Position numbers and translations under genes: made by a program. A stretch of DNA of 5,994 bases from a bacterium (lineage in GTDB: Bacteria; Armatimonadota; Zipacnadia; Zipacnadales; Zipacnadaceae): contig JAUWJN010000178.1 of NCBI GenBank assembly GCA_030607655.1, positions 1-5,994 of the forward strand. The letters are read 5' to 3'. Each line of letters begins with the position of its first letter. Position 1 is the stretch's first letter. The notes beneath the pieces were generated by a model, which worked only from the letters and a program-made list of their open reading frames with translations, did not search any database and was not told the DNA's origin. Positions 1 to 5,803 of this stretch are shown piece after piece.

Positions 1-2
1 AG

Positions 3-98
3 GTCACCTACGGAGGCAAGTCTATCGGGCGCGATGTCGAACTACTAGGCGGTGGCCGCGTACTTACTGGGATTGATTTCACATTGACCGTGCCATAA
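3..98 (+). CDS. C-terminal end of an unidentified protein (partial)
   Basis: Reading frame 3 is open from the window edge to a TAA at 96-98 and gives 31 residues. The other two + frames stop at 46-48 and 74-76, so this is the only + frame that stays open to a plausible gene end. The fragment starts VTYGGKSIGRDVEL, is rich in glycine and in alternating hydrophobic and polar residues, and ends FTLTVP. That pattern looks like the last beta-strands of a beta-rich domain, possibly extracytoplasmic. I do not recognise the family. Its last codons overlap the candidate promoter of the next gene. The start and most of the gene lie outside the window. Confidence 0.55.
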   Translation, partial: VTYGGKSIGRDVELLGGGRVLTGIDFTLTVP

Positions 99-106
99 AG
101 TATACT
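78..106 (+). promoter_or_regulatory. Candidate sigma70 promoter of the HEAT/TPR gene
   Basis: A -35 like TTCACA (78-83, 5 of 6 to consensus) and a -10 like TATACT (101-106, 5 of 6) are separated by exactly 17 bp. The predicted start of transcription is near 113, leaving a leader of about 50 nt before the ATG at 162. The -35 and most of the spacer overlap the end of the upstream gene. Inferred from sequence only. Confidence 0.5.
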
Positions 107-149
107 AGCGATAAGTGATCTATTCAGCCTGGTGATAATTACCCCCAGC

Positions 150-153
150 GGAG
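150..153 (+). promoter_or_regulatory. Ribosome binding site that decides the start at 162
   Basis: GGAG lies 8 nt before the ATG at 162. The longer reading from the GTG at 132 has no comparable site and would put ten polar residues, including several acidic ones, in front of a clean signal peptide. The ATG at 162 is therefore preferred. Confidence 0.6.
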
Positions 154-161
154 ACGAAGAG

Positions 162-1283
162 ATGAAGCGTTCAATAGTCATAACCATAACATGCCTGGCA
201 ATACTGTGGTCGCTAGCGCCTACTTGGTTGCCAGCTCAAGGCGAGCGGGGCAGTGGAGCTACTGATTTTGGCGAGCGGCTGCCGGGCATCCCCTCGCCTG
301 TTTTGGATGAGCTGGCCAACCGGCCAGGACGGCCGCTCTGGGCACCACTGGACGTTCTGTGGGGGCACAGTGAAGTGGTACCGCAGCTTTTGGAAATACT
401 AGGTGACGCTGGCGCAGACGACCGTGCACGGGCAGCCTTTGTCCTGGGCCAGATTGGTTGCCCCGAGGCGATGGACGCCTTGTATGCAGCCAGGTGCGAT
501 AACGATAGAACCGTCCGCGTTCACGCGGGCATTGCTCTGGCCTACCTCGGGGATAAGCGGGGATTGTCTGCGGCCTGCGCAGCCTTAATCAGTGCGCCGC
601 CGTGGGTTCGCTTCTACGCTATCATTGGTCTGTGGCGGCTGTCCGACCCGGCAGCGTGGGCGGCGCTAAACCGCAGCCAGCCTATGCAGCCTCCGTTTCT
701 GCACAAAGTCATATATGCCGCGCTGCAAACTCGTGGTGGTCTGCCGACCATGCCGGAGGCCACTGTGCTGCAACCGCCGCTGCCGCCGCTCAGCAGCGCC
801 GACATCTGGGAGTCCGTCGGTGACGCTTGCTTGGCTGAGGCTGATTGGTGGTGGCACAAGGGGGACTATGATCAGGTCATTCGTTGCCTACAAGTAGTCG
901 TCTTTATGCAGCCAGAGATGGTAGATACCTACGGTGACGCCGCTTGGCTACAGTGGAGCATGGGCTACAACACCGAGGCGATTGGCACCTATCATCGCGG
1001 TATACAAACCAACCCCAATAATCCCGAGGCCTATTTCAACCTGGGGTTTCATTATTATAATACCCGGCAATATGAGTCGGCTATCAAATACCTCCGACAG
1101 GCAGCAGACCTCGGCGGCCGGCAGGTAATCCGGCGTACTTATGCCCATGCGCTGGAGAAGTCCGGGCGAATCGAAGCTAGCCTCCAGCAGTGGGAGAAGA
1201 TGCTCCAGGAGACTCCTGACCAGCCGGTAGTACAGAACAATTACGAGCGCGTGCGGCGGTTGGCTGGCGAGCAAGCTAATTGA
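162..1283 (+). CDS. Secreted HEAT-repeat and TPR-repeat protein
   Basis: The product is 373 residues from the ATG at 162. It opens with a typical signal peptide: MKRS, a hydrophobic core to about residue 20, then a likely cleavage after LPA near residue 25. No lipobox cysteine follows, so it is probably released or periplasmic rather than a lipoprotein. Residues about 70-170 form HEAT-like helical pairs, for example ARAAFVLGQIG followed by VRVHAGIALAYLGD and VRFYAIIGLWRLSD. After a proline-rich linker (about 200-212) come TPR units over about 215-368, with GDYDQVIRCLQ, NPEAYFNLGFHYYNTRQYES and the usual A/G/Y spacing. Both repeat types are protein-binding scaffolds; no catalytic motif is visible. 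The partner is unknown. It precedes the glycosyltransferase by 64 nt, but a separate promoter sits in that gap. Fold assignment is firm; role is not known. Confidence 0.85.
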   Translation: MKRSIVITITCLAILWSLAPTWLPAQGERGSGATDFGERLPGIPSPVLDELANRPGRPLWAPLDVLWGHSEVVPQLLEILGDAGADDRARAAFVLGQIGCPEAMDALYAARCDNDRTVRVHAGIALAYLGDKRGLSAACAALISAPPWVRFYAIIGLWRLSDPAAWAALNRSQPMQPPFLHKVIYAALQTRGGLPTMPEATVLQPPLPPLSSADIWESVGDACLAEADWWWHKGDYDQVIRCLQVVVFMQPEMVDTYGDAAWLQWSMGYNTEAIGTYHRGIQTNPNNPEAYFNLGFHYYNTRQYESAIKYLRQAADLGGRQVIRRTYAHALEKSGRIEASLQQWEKMLQETPDQPVVQNNYERVRRLAGEQAN

Positions 1284-1308
1284 CTTGCCCCCAATGGTTT
1301 GCTATAGT
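1280..1308 (+). promoter_or_regulatory. Candidate sigma70 promoter of the glycosyltransferase gene
   Basis: TTGACT (1280-1285, 5 of 6 to the -35 consensus) and TATAGT (1303-1308, 5 of 6 to the -10 consensus) have an ideal 17 bp spacer. The -35 overlaps the TGA stop of the HEAT/TPR gene. Transcription would begin near 1315, about 33 nt before the ATG at 1348. This suggests the glycosyltransferase can be expressed independently of the gene before it. Confidence 0.6.
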
Positions 1309-1347
1309 GATTGTGCTTGTGGCATGGACGTGATGTGAAGGTACGAT

Positions 1348-2994
1348 ATGCGCATACCCCACTTATTACTTATCGCCTTAATATCACTGGGCTTGCTGTA
1401 TCTGTTATCGTGCTGTCGCCGGCGGCTGCCATCGTGGATAGTGTTACTTCCGGGGTTAATAGTTATCGGTGCCATGGCCGCGGTGGTTGCAACCCAGTGC
1501 GATGATGCCTACATAACCTATCGCTACGCGCAGAACATCGCCGCCGGCTATGGCCCAGTCTACAATCCGGGCGAGAGAGTTGAGGGGTATAGCTCGCCTT
1601 TGTGGATGCTACTACTAACAGCCGGCTTGATAGTCGGCGTTCCTCCTACGACGTTCGCTCCAGCTTTGGCTGTTGTACTGCTGATAGCCCTTTTCCTCTT
1701 GTTAGACCGAATTCTAATACACGAGGGAGTTGATAGCGTCTGGCTGCGGGGACTTCTCCCGCTAACTTTGGGCCTGTCGCCAGCGTTCGCTATGTGGTGG
1801 TTTTCTGGGCTGGAGGTGCCGGCATATGCTGTCTTAATTGTGGCCATCTGTTGGCATCTGTCGTGCCTTGATTCATCCCAGAGGAAATCAACCGCATACG
1901 TGGCGGCTTTAGTAGCACTCATTGTGTTGATACGCCCTGACGGACTATTGATGACATTAGTGGTGCTGGCGTATTTGTTGAGTAGTAATGCTCAGATTGT
2001 AGAAAGAAGCAGGATTCGGTCAGGACTCCGCCTGTTGGGGCCGCTACTGGTGGTGGGAGTTGCGCTGACAGCTTTCCGCTTGCTGTACTATGACGAATGG
2101 CTGCCTAATACCTTTTATTGCAAACTTGGCACGGCTCCCTTTAGTCGTCTCCGACACGGAATACTCTACATTATAGATCAGGTGAGATATCTGGGCGGAT
2201 CAGCGCCCTTTATTGTCGCGGCGGTTGGCGTGTTATGGGCTCGGTCAAGGAGTTTTATGAAGTGGGGGGCGGTAACTATACTATTGTATATGGGCTTCTT
2301 CATCTACAGCGGAGGAGATGCCCTCAAGGAGCGCTTTTTTGTGCACATTACTCCTCTGATTTATGTAATTGGCTGGATTGGAGCTGCTGCCGTGGCCAGG
2401 AGACTAACTGTAGGCAGAACCCCCGGCCGTTGGGACGCTCGTCTGCTCGGGCTGGCTCTCCTTGTGCTCCTTGGCCCTGCCGTCAGTTATACGCCAGGGT
2501 ACAAAGGCGAGCGGGAGTTCAGTAGAAAACTACATTTTGTTGCCACCTTGTTGATCGATCATGTCCCAAACGATTTCCGCCTGGCGAGTTGTGGGGGCGG
2601 TATTGTACCCTACCGAACTGGTATGCCTACCATTGACATGCTCGGCCTGTGTGACAAGCACATAGCACGAACTGCGGTAAAATCCAGTATGATAGGCCAC
2701 CAGAAATGGGATGGCGAGTACGTGGTGTCGCGATGCCCAGACCTTATTATTACTATGCCGTTCCATCTCTTCGACCAACCCGACGGATTATCTAATCAGC
2801 CCGATCCTACTGCGGTAAATTTCGTTTGCGTCTTTAACGAAATCCGGTCTGACCCGCATTTTCAACAGAACTATTCGCGGGTAAGCGTTCCCCTAGCTGA
2901 CGGGAAATGGCTCATCAGCTGGGGCCATAATCGCCGCGACTGGCAAAGCCTGTTTCCGCACGCTGTTATAGTTCCCGTGGCGACCGACAGTTGA
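1348..2994 (+). CDS. GT-C superfamily membrane glycosyltransferase
   Basis: The product is 548 residues. GAAGG (1337-1341) lies 6 nt before the ATG. Two hydrophobic segments (about 5-21 and 30-48) are followed by an external loop with DDAYITYRYAQNI (52-64) and YNPGERVEGYSSPLW (72-86). This closely matches the first-loop signature of GT-C enzymes of the AftB/ZomB-like and PMT/ArnT-like group, where the paired acidic residues (Asp52, Asp53) are expected to be catalytic. Further family-type motifs are SGLEVPAY (153-160), IRPDG (195-199), PNTFYCK (253-259) and GGDALKERFF (322-331). Several more membrane spans run to about residue 380. Residues about 395-548 are largely hydrophilic, include GMPTIDMLGLCDKHIA (425-440), and are probably an extracytoplasmic domain. 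By family knowledge it would transfer a sugar from a polyprenyl-phosphate donor to an envelope glycan, lipid or protein; donor and acceptor cannot be read from sequence. It converges on cdaR. Confidence 0.8.
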   Translation: MRIPHLLLIALISLGLLYLLSCCRRRLPSWIVLLPGLIVIGAMAAVVATQCDDAYITYRYAQNIAAGYGPVYNPGERVEGYSSPLWMLLLTAGLIVGVPPTTFAPALAVVLLIALFLLLDRILIHEGVDSVWLRGLLPLTLGLSPAFAMWWFSGLEVPAYAVLIVAICWHLSCLDSSQRKSTAYVAALVALIVLIRPDGLLMTLVVLAYLLSSNAQIVERSRIRSGLRLLGPLLVVGVALTAFRLLYYDEWLPNTFYCKLGTAPFSRLRHGILYIIDQVRYLGGSAPFIVAAVGVLWARSRSFMKWGAVTILLYMGFFIYSGGDALKERFFVHITPLIYVIGWIGAAAVARRLTVGRTPGRWDARLLGLALLVLLGPAVSYTPGYKGEREFSRKLHFVATLLIDHVPNDFRLASCGGGIVPYRTGMPTIDMLGLCDKHIARTAVKSSMIGHQKWDGEYVVSRCPDLIITMPFHLFDQPDGLSNQPDPTAVNFVCVFNEIRSDPHFQQNYSRVSVPLADGKWLISWGHNRRDWQSLFPHAVIVPVATDS

Positions 2995-3024
2995 CATGGC
3001 ACGCCCGATTTGCGGGCTGTCGGT
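2983..3024. repeat. Nested inverted repeat between convergent genes, possible bidirectional transcription end
   Basis: An 8 bp perfect outer stem (ACCGACAG at 2983-2990 with CTGTCGGT at 3017-3024) encloses a second short GC stem (CCCG 3004-3007 with CGGG 3013-3016, loop ATTTG). The inner stem can extend one pair by competing for C3017. The left arm covers the last codons of the glycosyltransferase gene and the structure spans its stop. No T-run follows on either strand, so it is not a canonical intrinsic terminator. Its place between two gene ends suggests transcript-end or mRNA-stabilising structure. The rest of the 81-nt gap (2995-3075) holds nothing else I recognise. Confidence 0.45.
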
Positions 3025-3075
3025 GGTGTGCAAGTGAGTGGGCGAGTTGAATAGTGAATAATAACCGGGGGCTAA

Positions 3076-4158
3076 CTACTCGGAGGCAGGGGGGGAGCTA
3101 TCCGCTTCAGAGGGGGGGACGGTGGGGGCGGGCTCAGAATCTTCCTCACCGGGTTGCAAAACCGCAGGCTCTTCCTCAGGAGTGGGGGACTCTTCGGGGG
3201 CGACTTCTTCCTCAGCGCCTTCGGGGGGCGAGGGCAGCTTTTGCACCACCACTGTAACACTCACCGCACCTACTCCCATAGACTCAATGCCATCGGGAAA
3301 ATCTATATGTACCGTGACCGTCCGCTTACCACGCAGCCGAGAAATATCAATACGCTCGGTACTCAGGTATTCTACCCGCTTGACTTTGTCAGCGTCGCCG
3401 GCAATTGGCACCGTAGTGGGGCTGGCTTGTACGGAGCTAATCTGGTAGCCTGCCGGTGGAGCGCTGAGCAGGGGCTTCACCAGGACGGTTCGGGTAACCA
3501 GCTTGGTCATCGATATGGGGACCTGAACCTGAGCTGGCTGGGCCTGCAGACCACTAATCGCCACATTGCGTTCGTCCCGTGCCTCTACGGAGGCCTGGAG
3601 TTGGGCGGTGGCGCTATAGCCGGATATATCGGCTACGGCTACTACCCTCGCCACTGAGCGCACCAGGCTGCTAGGGCCGCGGACCGTTACCTCGTTAGGC
3701 TGAACCTGCGGCGCTTGGGCACTATAGCCTTCAGCCGGAAGGCCGCGAAGTTCCACAATCACTGGTCGCTGCTTGCTATCCAGCTTGTCCAGTGTGACCA
3801 TTACTAACCGCTTGTGGGGTATCGCTTCAACATCGCCGAGTACTCCGTGAAGCTCAACCGGTACTTGCTGCTGGCCGACCCGAGTGCCACTGAGATCCGC
3901 CACCAGGCGAATAGTGCCCAGTACCGATTCACTGAGTGACCCGCGCTGCCTCTGAACGGTAACCTCTATCTCGTCGGGCTGCTTACTGAGCACCACCAGG
4001 CCACGAGGGGTGTTGATGGTAGCCACGGGCACTTGTATCTGCTTGCTGCTAGAAGGATTCTCGCGGACGTAGGCCCATAAACTGATGGCCAGCGCCAACG
4101 AGAGAAGTTTGAGGAGCCATTGATTCTTCAGACGTTCGATGATTCTACTCATTGCCAT
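3076..4158 (-). CDS. cdaR: CdaR, YbbR-domain regulator of the diadenylate cyclase CdaA
   Basis: The product is 360 residues. A short cytoplasmic N-terminus (RLKNQW) and one membrane anchor (about 15-31, LLKLLSLALAISLWAYVREN) match the typical start of CdaR/YbbR proteins. Three YbbR-type beta-rich repeats follow at about 41-125, 132-215 and 222-308, with PNEVTVRGPSSLV (154-166) and DADKVKRVEYLSTERIDIS (255-273) as recognisable examples. Known CdaR proteins bind CdaA at the membrane and modulate c-di-AMP synthesis. Bacillus subtilis CdaR has four repeats, so this one is shorter. Residues about 310-360 form an acidic Pro/Glu/Ser-rich low-complexity tail. The gene lies 31 nt after cdaA on the same strand and is probably co-transcribed. 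No good ribosome binding site precedes the ATG at 4158: AAGGA is 19 nt away. A second ATG at 4152 is also possible, so translational coupling is likely. Identity rests on architecture and on cdaA beside it. Confidence 0.88.
   Translation of the reverse strand: MAMSRIIERLKNQWLLKLLSLALAISLWAYVRENPSSSKQIQVPVATINTPRGLVVLSKQPDEIEVTVQRQRGSLSESVLGTIRLVADLSGTRVGQQQVPVELHGVLGDVEAIPHKRLVMVTLDKLDSKQRPVIVELRGLPAEGYSAQAPQVQPNEVTVRGPSSLVRSVARVVAVADISGYSATAQLQASVEARDERNVAISGLQAQPAQVQVPISMTKLVTRTVLVKPLLSAPPAGYQISSVQASPTTVPIAGDADKVKRVEYLSTERIDISRLRGKRTVTVHIDFPDGIESMGVGAVSVTVVVQKLPSPPEGAEEEVAPEESPTPEEEPAVLQPGEEDSEPAPTVPPSEADSSPPASE
3112..3132 (+). other. G-quadruplex motif within the 3' end of cdaR
   Basis: On the + strand, a run of seven G (3112-3118), a five-base spacer, a run of five G (3124-3128), one C and three G (3130-3132) fit the G3+N1-7 pattern for an intramolecular quadruplex. 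A further run of seven G lies at 3089-3095. The G-rich strand is the template strand for cdaR, whose coding strand therefore carries C-runs encoding prolines. Whether a quadruplex forms in vivo is unknown. Confidence 0.5.
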
Positions 4159-4189
4159 ACTTTTGTCAGTTCAGCTTTCCTTACCCCAC

Positions 4190-5002
4190 CTATTTACGCC
4201 AGAAGAAAAGGCGACTGCGCTCGCGCTCGGCCTCAAATAGTTCCATCAACCGTTCGGTAAGCTGCGCTCGTTCCAAACGGGGAGAGAGAGTGCCCTCGGC
4301 GGCTAAAGATATTGCTCCGGTTTCCTCCGAAACCACCAGACATACGGCATCGGTACGTTCCGCTAGTCCTAAGGCAGCCCGATGCCGCATCCCGGTGGAG
4401 GTGGACAAAGCAGGACTCTCGGAGTGAGGTAACACGCAGGCCGCCGCCACAATCTGGTCGTCCCGTATTACCACCGCGCCATCGTGCAACGGTGTGCCCG
4501 GATAGAATATAGTGTTGAGCAGGTCCACCGATACCCGGCCATTGATAGTCTTGCCCGTCCGCGTTATGTCTATCAAGCCGGTCTGTCGCTCAAAAACTAT
4601 CAGCGCGCCAAGGCCCCGCTCCGAGAGCCGGACGGCACTATCCACCACATCATTGATGACATTTTGGCGCTGATCCGCTGCCAGACTGCGCAGGCTCCCG
4701 CCCAACAGCCCTCCCCGGCCCATGCGCTCCAGGGCCATGCGCAATTCGGGTTGGAAGATACCCACCAGCGCCAGCACACCCACGGCACCAATGCCCCGCA
4801 GCAGCCAGTTCAAGGTGGGCAAGCCACTGGAAAGCCAGACTAATATAATGATGAGAATTATGCCGTTGAACAAAGAGAGCGCCCGCGTGCGCCGCAGCAG
4901 CAACGCAACATAGTAAATCAAGAGGCCTACCAGGATAATGTCAATAACATCATCCACGCCTATGGTCCGGATGAATTCCCAGATAGTTTCCAACAGTGAC
5001 AT
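4190..5002 (-). CDS. cdaA: CdaA, membrane-bound diadenylate cyclase
   Basis: The product is 270 residues, about the usual CdaA length (B. subtilis CdaA is 273). It makes the second messenger c-di-AMP from two ATP, which in other bacteria controls potassium and osmolyte transport and cell-wall homeostasis. Three N-terminal membrane segments (about 20-36, 44-59 and 66-83) lead into FQPELR (83-88), a family hallmark. The DAC (DisA_N) domain then runs from about 105 to 240. Its catalytic and ATP-binding motifs are intact: DGA (174-176) in PLHDGAVVIRDD, GMRHR (204-208) and VSEETGAIS (224-232). The C-terminus is short and charged. The ATG at 5002 has GGAGGG ten nt upstream (5013-5018 on the + strand), which supports the start. 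cdaR follows after 31 nt. glmM, often third in this operon, is not present here. Confidence 0.95.
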   Translation of the reverse strand: MSLLETIWEFIRTIGVDDVIDIILVGLLIYYVALLLRRTRALSLFNGIILIIILVWLSSGLPTLNWLLRGIGAVGVLALVGIFQPELRMALERMGRGGLLGGSLRSLAADQRQNVINDVVDSAVRLSERGLGALIVFERQTGLIDITRTGKTINGRVSVDLLNTIFYPGTPLHDGAVVIRDDQIVAAACVLPHSESPALSTSTGMRHRAALGLAERTDAVCLVVSEETGAISLAAEGTLSPRLERAQLTERLMELFEAERERSRLFFWRK

Positions 5003-5012
5003 ATTATCATTG

Positions 5013-5018
5013 CCCTCC
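5013..5018 (-). promoter_or_regulatory. Ribosome binding site of cdaA
   Basis: The minus strand reads GGAGGG here, 10 nt before the ATG at 5002. It sits within a small perfect palindrome (GCCCT-CC-AGGGC, 5012-5023 on the + strand), whose pairing could partly hide the site in mRNA, though only about three pairs could form with a realistic loop. An ATG 8 nt upstream of the chosen start is out of frame. Confidence 0.6.
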
Positions 5019-5049
5019 AGGGCTATCTGGCGGCCTGTGCACTATCCTG

Positions 5050-5079
5050 AATATATCACTTTCGGGCGCGACTCGTCAA
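5050..5079 (-). promoter_or_regulatory. Candidate sigma70 promoter of cdaA-cdaR
   Basis: On the minus strand, TTGACG (5079-5074, 5 of 6 to the -35 consensus) and TATATT (5055-5050, 5 of 6 to the -10 consensus) are 18 bp apart. Transcription would begin near 5043, about 40 nt before the cdaA ATG. It lies in the 116-nt gap after the export-family gene, so cdaA-cdaR could be transcribed separately from it. Inferred from sequence only. Confidence 0.5.
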
Positions 5080-5086
5080 TATCTAC

Positions 5087-5118
5087 TCAGCCGGGGCAGT
5101 CTAAATCAGCTCGGCTGA
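5087..5118. repeat. Inverted repeat between the export-family gene and the cdaA promoter
   Basis: TCAGCCG (5087-5093) and CGGCTGA (5112-5118) are perfect 7 bp inverted arms around an 18 bp centre. The right arm directly abuts the stop codon of the upstream gene (5119-5121), and the left arm is 7 bp upstream of the cdaA -35. It could be a transcript-end hairpin (no T-run follows) or a binding site for a regulator of cdaA. Either is an inference. Confidence 0.35.
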
Positions 5119-5622
5119 CTACTTGGCTAGTGTCACGGCGTCGAATATATGGATACCTGCCACCGCCAAGGAAGTAACAATAGCACTGGCAATCAACACT
5201 CCTAAACTGAGGCACAGCACCACGCGCCAGAACCGCATACCAAAAACCGCCGCCACCAAGCTGCCAGTCCAGGCCCCCGTTATCGGCAGCGGTATCGCCA
5301 CAAATACCGTCACCGCAAAAACGCCGTATTTCTTCACCATCGCCTCTTTGGAGCGGGCCCGGCGTATCAGGTGACTTATGATGGCGCCCAGCAGCGGCTT
5401 GTCTGCCAGGCGGTCCGCCACCCAGTTGAACCCCAACACCACCGGCAGTACCGAGACGACATTGCTGATTACTGCTAAGGGCAATATGGTGGTCAGCGGC
5501 ATCTGCAGGATTAATCCGGCGGGAATGCCTCCTCTTACTTCACTGATGGGCAGCGCGGATAGAATAATAACCACCAGTTCCGGCGGCAAACCTCGGATTG
5601 TCTCAAATAACCACTCAGTCAA
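5119..5622 (-). CDS. Small multidrug export family membrane protein (COG2426 type)
   Basis: The product is 167 residues, close to the usual 150-170 for this family (Pfam Sm_multidrug_ex). Two family signatures are clear: LPISEVRGGIPAG (24-36) and FVAIPLPITGAWTGSLVAA (107-125), each beside or within a hydrophobic segment. Other membrane segments lie at about 13-28, 44-67 and 132-156. Despite the family name, transport of drugs has little direct support, and the substrate is unknown. The start is TTG at 5622. No in-frame ATG exists before the in-frame stop upstream, and a later GTG would remove the first membrane segment. A GGGAAG (5635-5640 on the + strand) lies 12 nt upstream, somewhat far. 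The gene is the first of the minus-strand block, 116 nt before cdaA, which appears to have its own promoter. Membrane nature and family are well supported; function is not. Confidence 0.85.
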   Translation of the reverse strand: MTEWLFETIRGLPPELVVIILSALPISEVRGGIPAGLILQMPLTTILPLAVISNVVSVLPVVLGFNWVADRLADKPLLGAIISHLIRRARSKEAMVKKYGVFAVTVFVAIPLPITGAWTGSLVAAVFGMRFWRVVLCLSLGVLIASAIVTSLAVAGIHIFDAVTLAK

Positions 5623-5721
5623 TGGTTGTGCTTTCTTCCCGGTCGCATCAACAACGTTAGTTACTTAAATGAATTCTTTGCTAGACCACAACTATCCTGC
5701 CTGGGATTGCGGAAAAGCCGT

Positions 5722-5750
5722 TTGACAGCTTTAATAGGTGGCAATATAAT
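5722..5750 (+). promoter_or_regulatory. Perfect-consensus sigma70 promoter of the M28-like gene
   Basis: TTGACA (5722-5727), a 17 bp spacer and TATAAT (5745-5750) match the housekeeping consensus at all twelve positions. Transcription should begin near 5757, giving a leader of about 47 nt. It lies in the 181-nt divergent region 5623-5803. I could not find a comparably good promoter for the minus-strand gene in the same region. Confidence 0.8.
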
Positions 5751-5787
5751 AGCTCATCAGTTTGTAGTTGCTGCTTAGAGAAGCAAT

Positions 5788-5794
5788 AGGGAGG
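5788..5794 (+). promoter_or_regulatory. Strong ribosome binding site of the M28-like gene, with a small hairpin just before it
   Basis: AGGGAGG lies 9 nt before the ATG at 5804 and fixes the start. Two bases upstream ends a 5 bp stem-loop (TGCTT 5772-5776 with AAGCA 5781-5785, loop AGAG). The hairpin does not cover the binding site. Confidence 0.75.
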
Positions 5795-5803
5795 AATACT
5801 CTA

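Noticed and set aside
84..106. TTGACC at 84-89 as a -35 paired with TATACT at 101-106
   Set aside because: The spacer would be only 11 bp; TTCACA at 78-83 gives the proper 17 bp.
132..161. GTG at 132 as the start of the HEAT/TPR protein
   Set aside because: No ribosome binding site precedes it and the extra ten residues would spoil the signal peptide; ATG at 162 has GGAG at 8 nt.
948..1274. Minus-strand open frame of 108 codons inside the HEAT/TPR gene
   Set aside because: It is antisense to clear TPR repeats and shows no domain or ribosome binding site.
1560..1922. Minus-strand open frame of 120 codons inside the glycosyltransferase gene
   Set aside because: The opposite strand encodes the conserved GT-C motifs; the antisense product is low in hydrophobic order and unrecognisable.
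3154..3657. + strand open frame of 167 codons antisense to cdaR
   Set aside because: It lies wholly inside the well-supported cdaR gene on the other strand, has no ribosome binding site and its translation has no recognisable domain; it is a shadow of biased codon use.
4484..4843. + strand open frame of 119 codons antisense to cdaA
   Set aside because: It covers the catalytic domain of cdaA on the other strand and its Gln/Ala/Pro-rich translation looks like a shadow frame.
5087..5118. Intrinsic terminator for the export-family gene
   Set aside because: The arms could form a hairpin but the loop is 18 nt and no T-run follows on the minus strand, so it is listed only as an inverted repeat.
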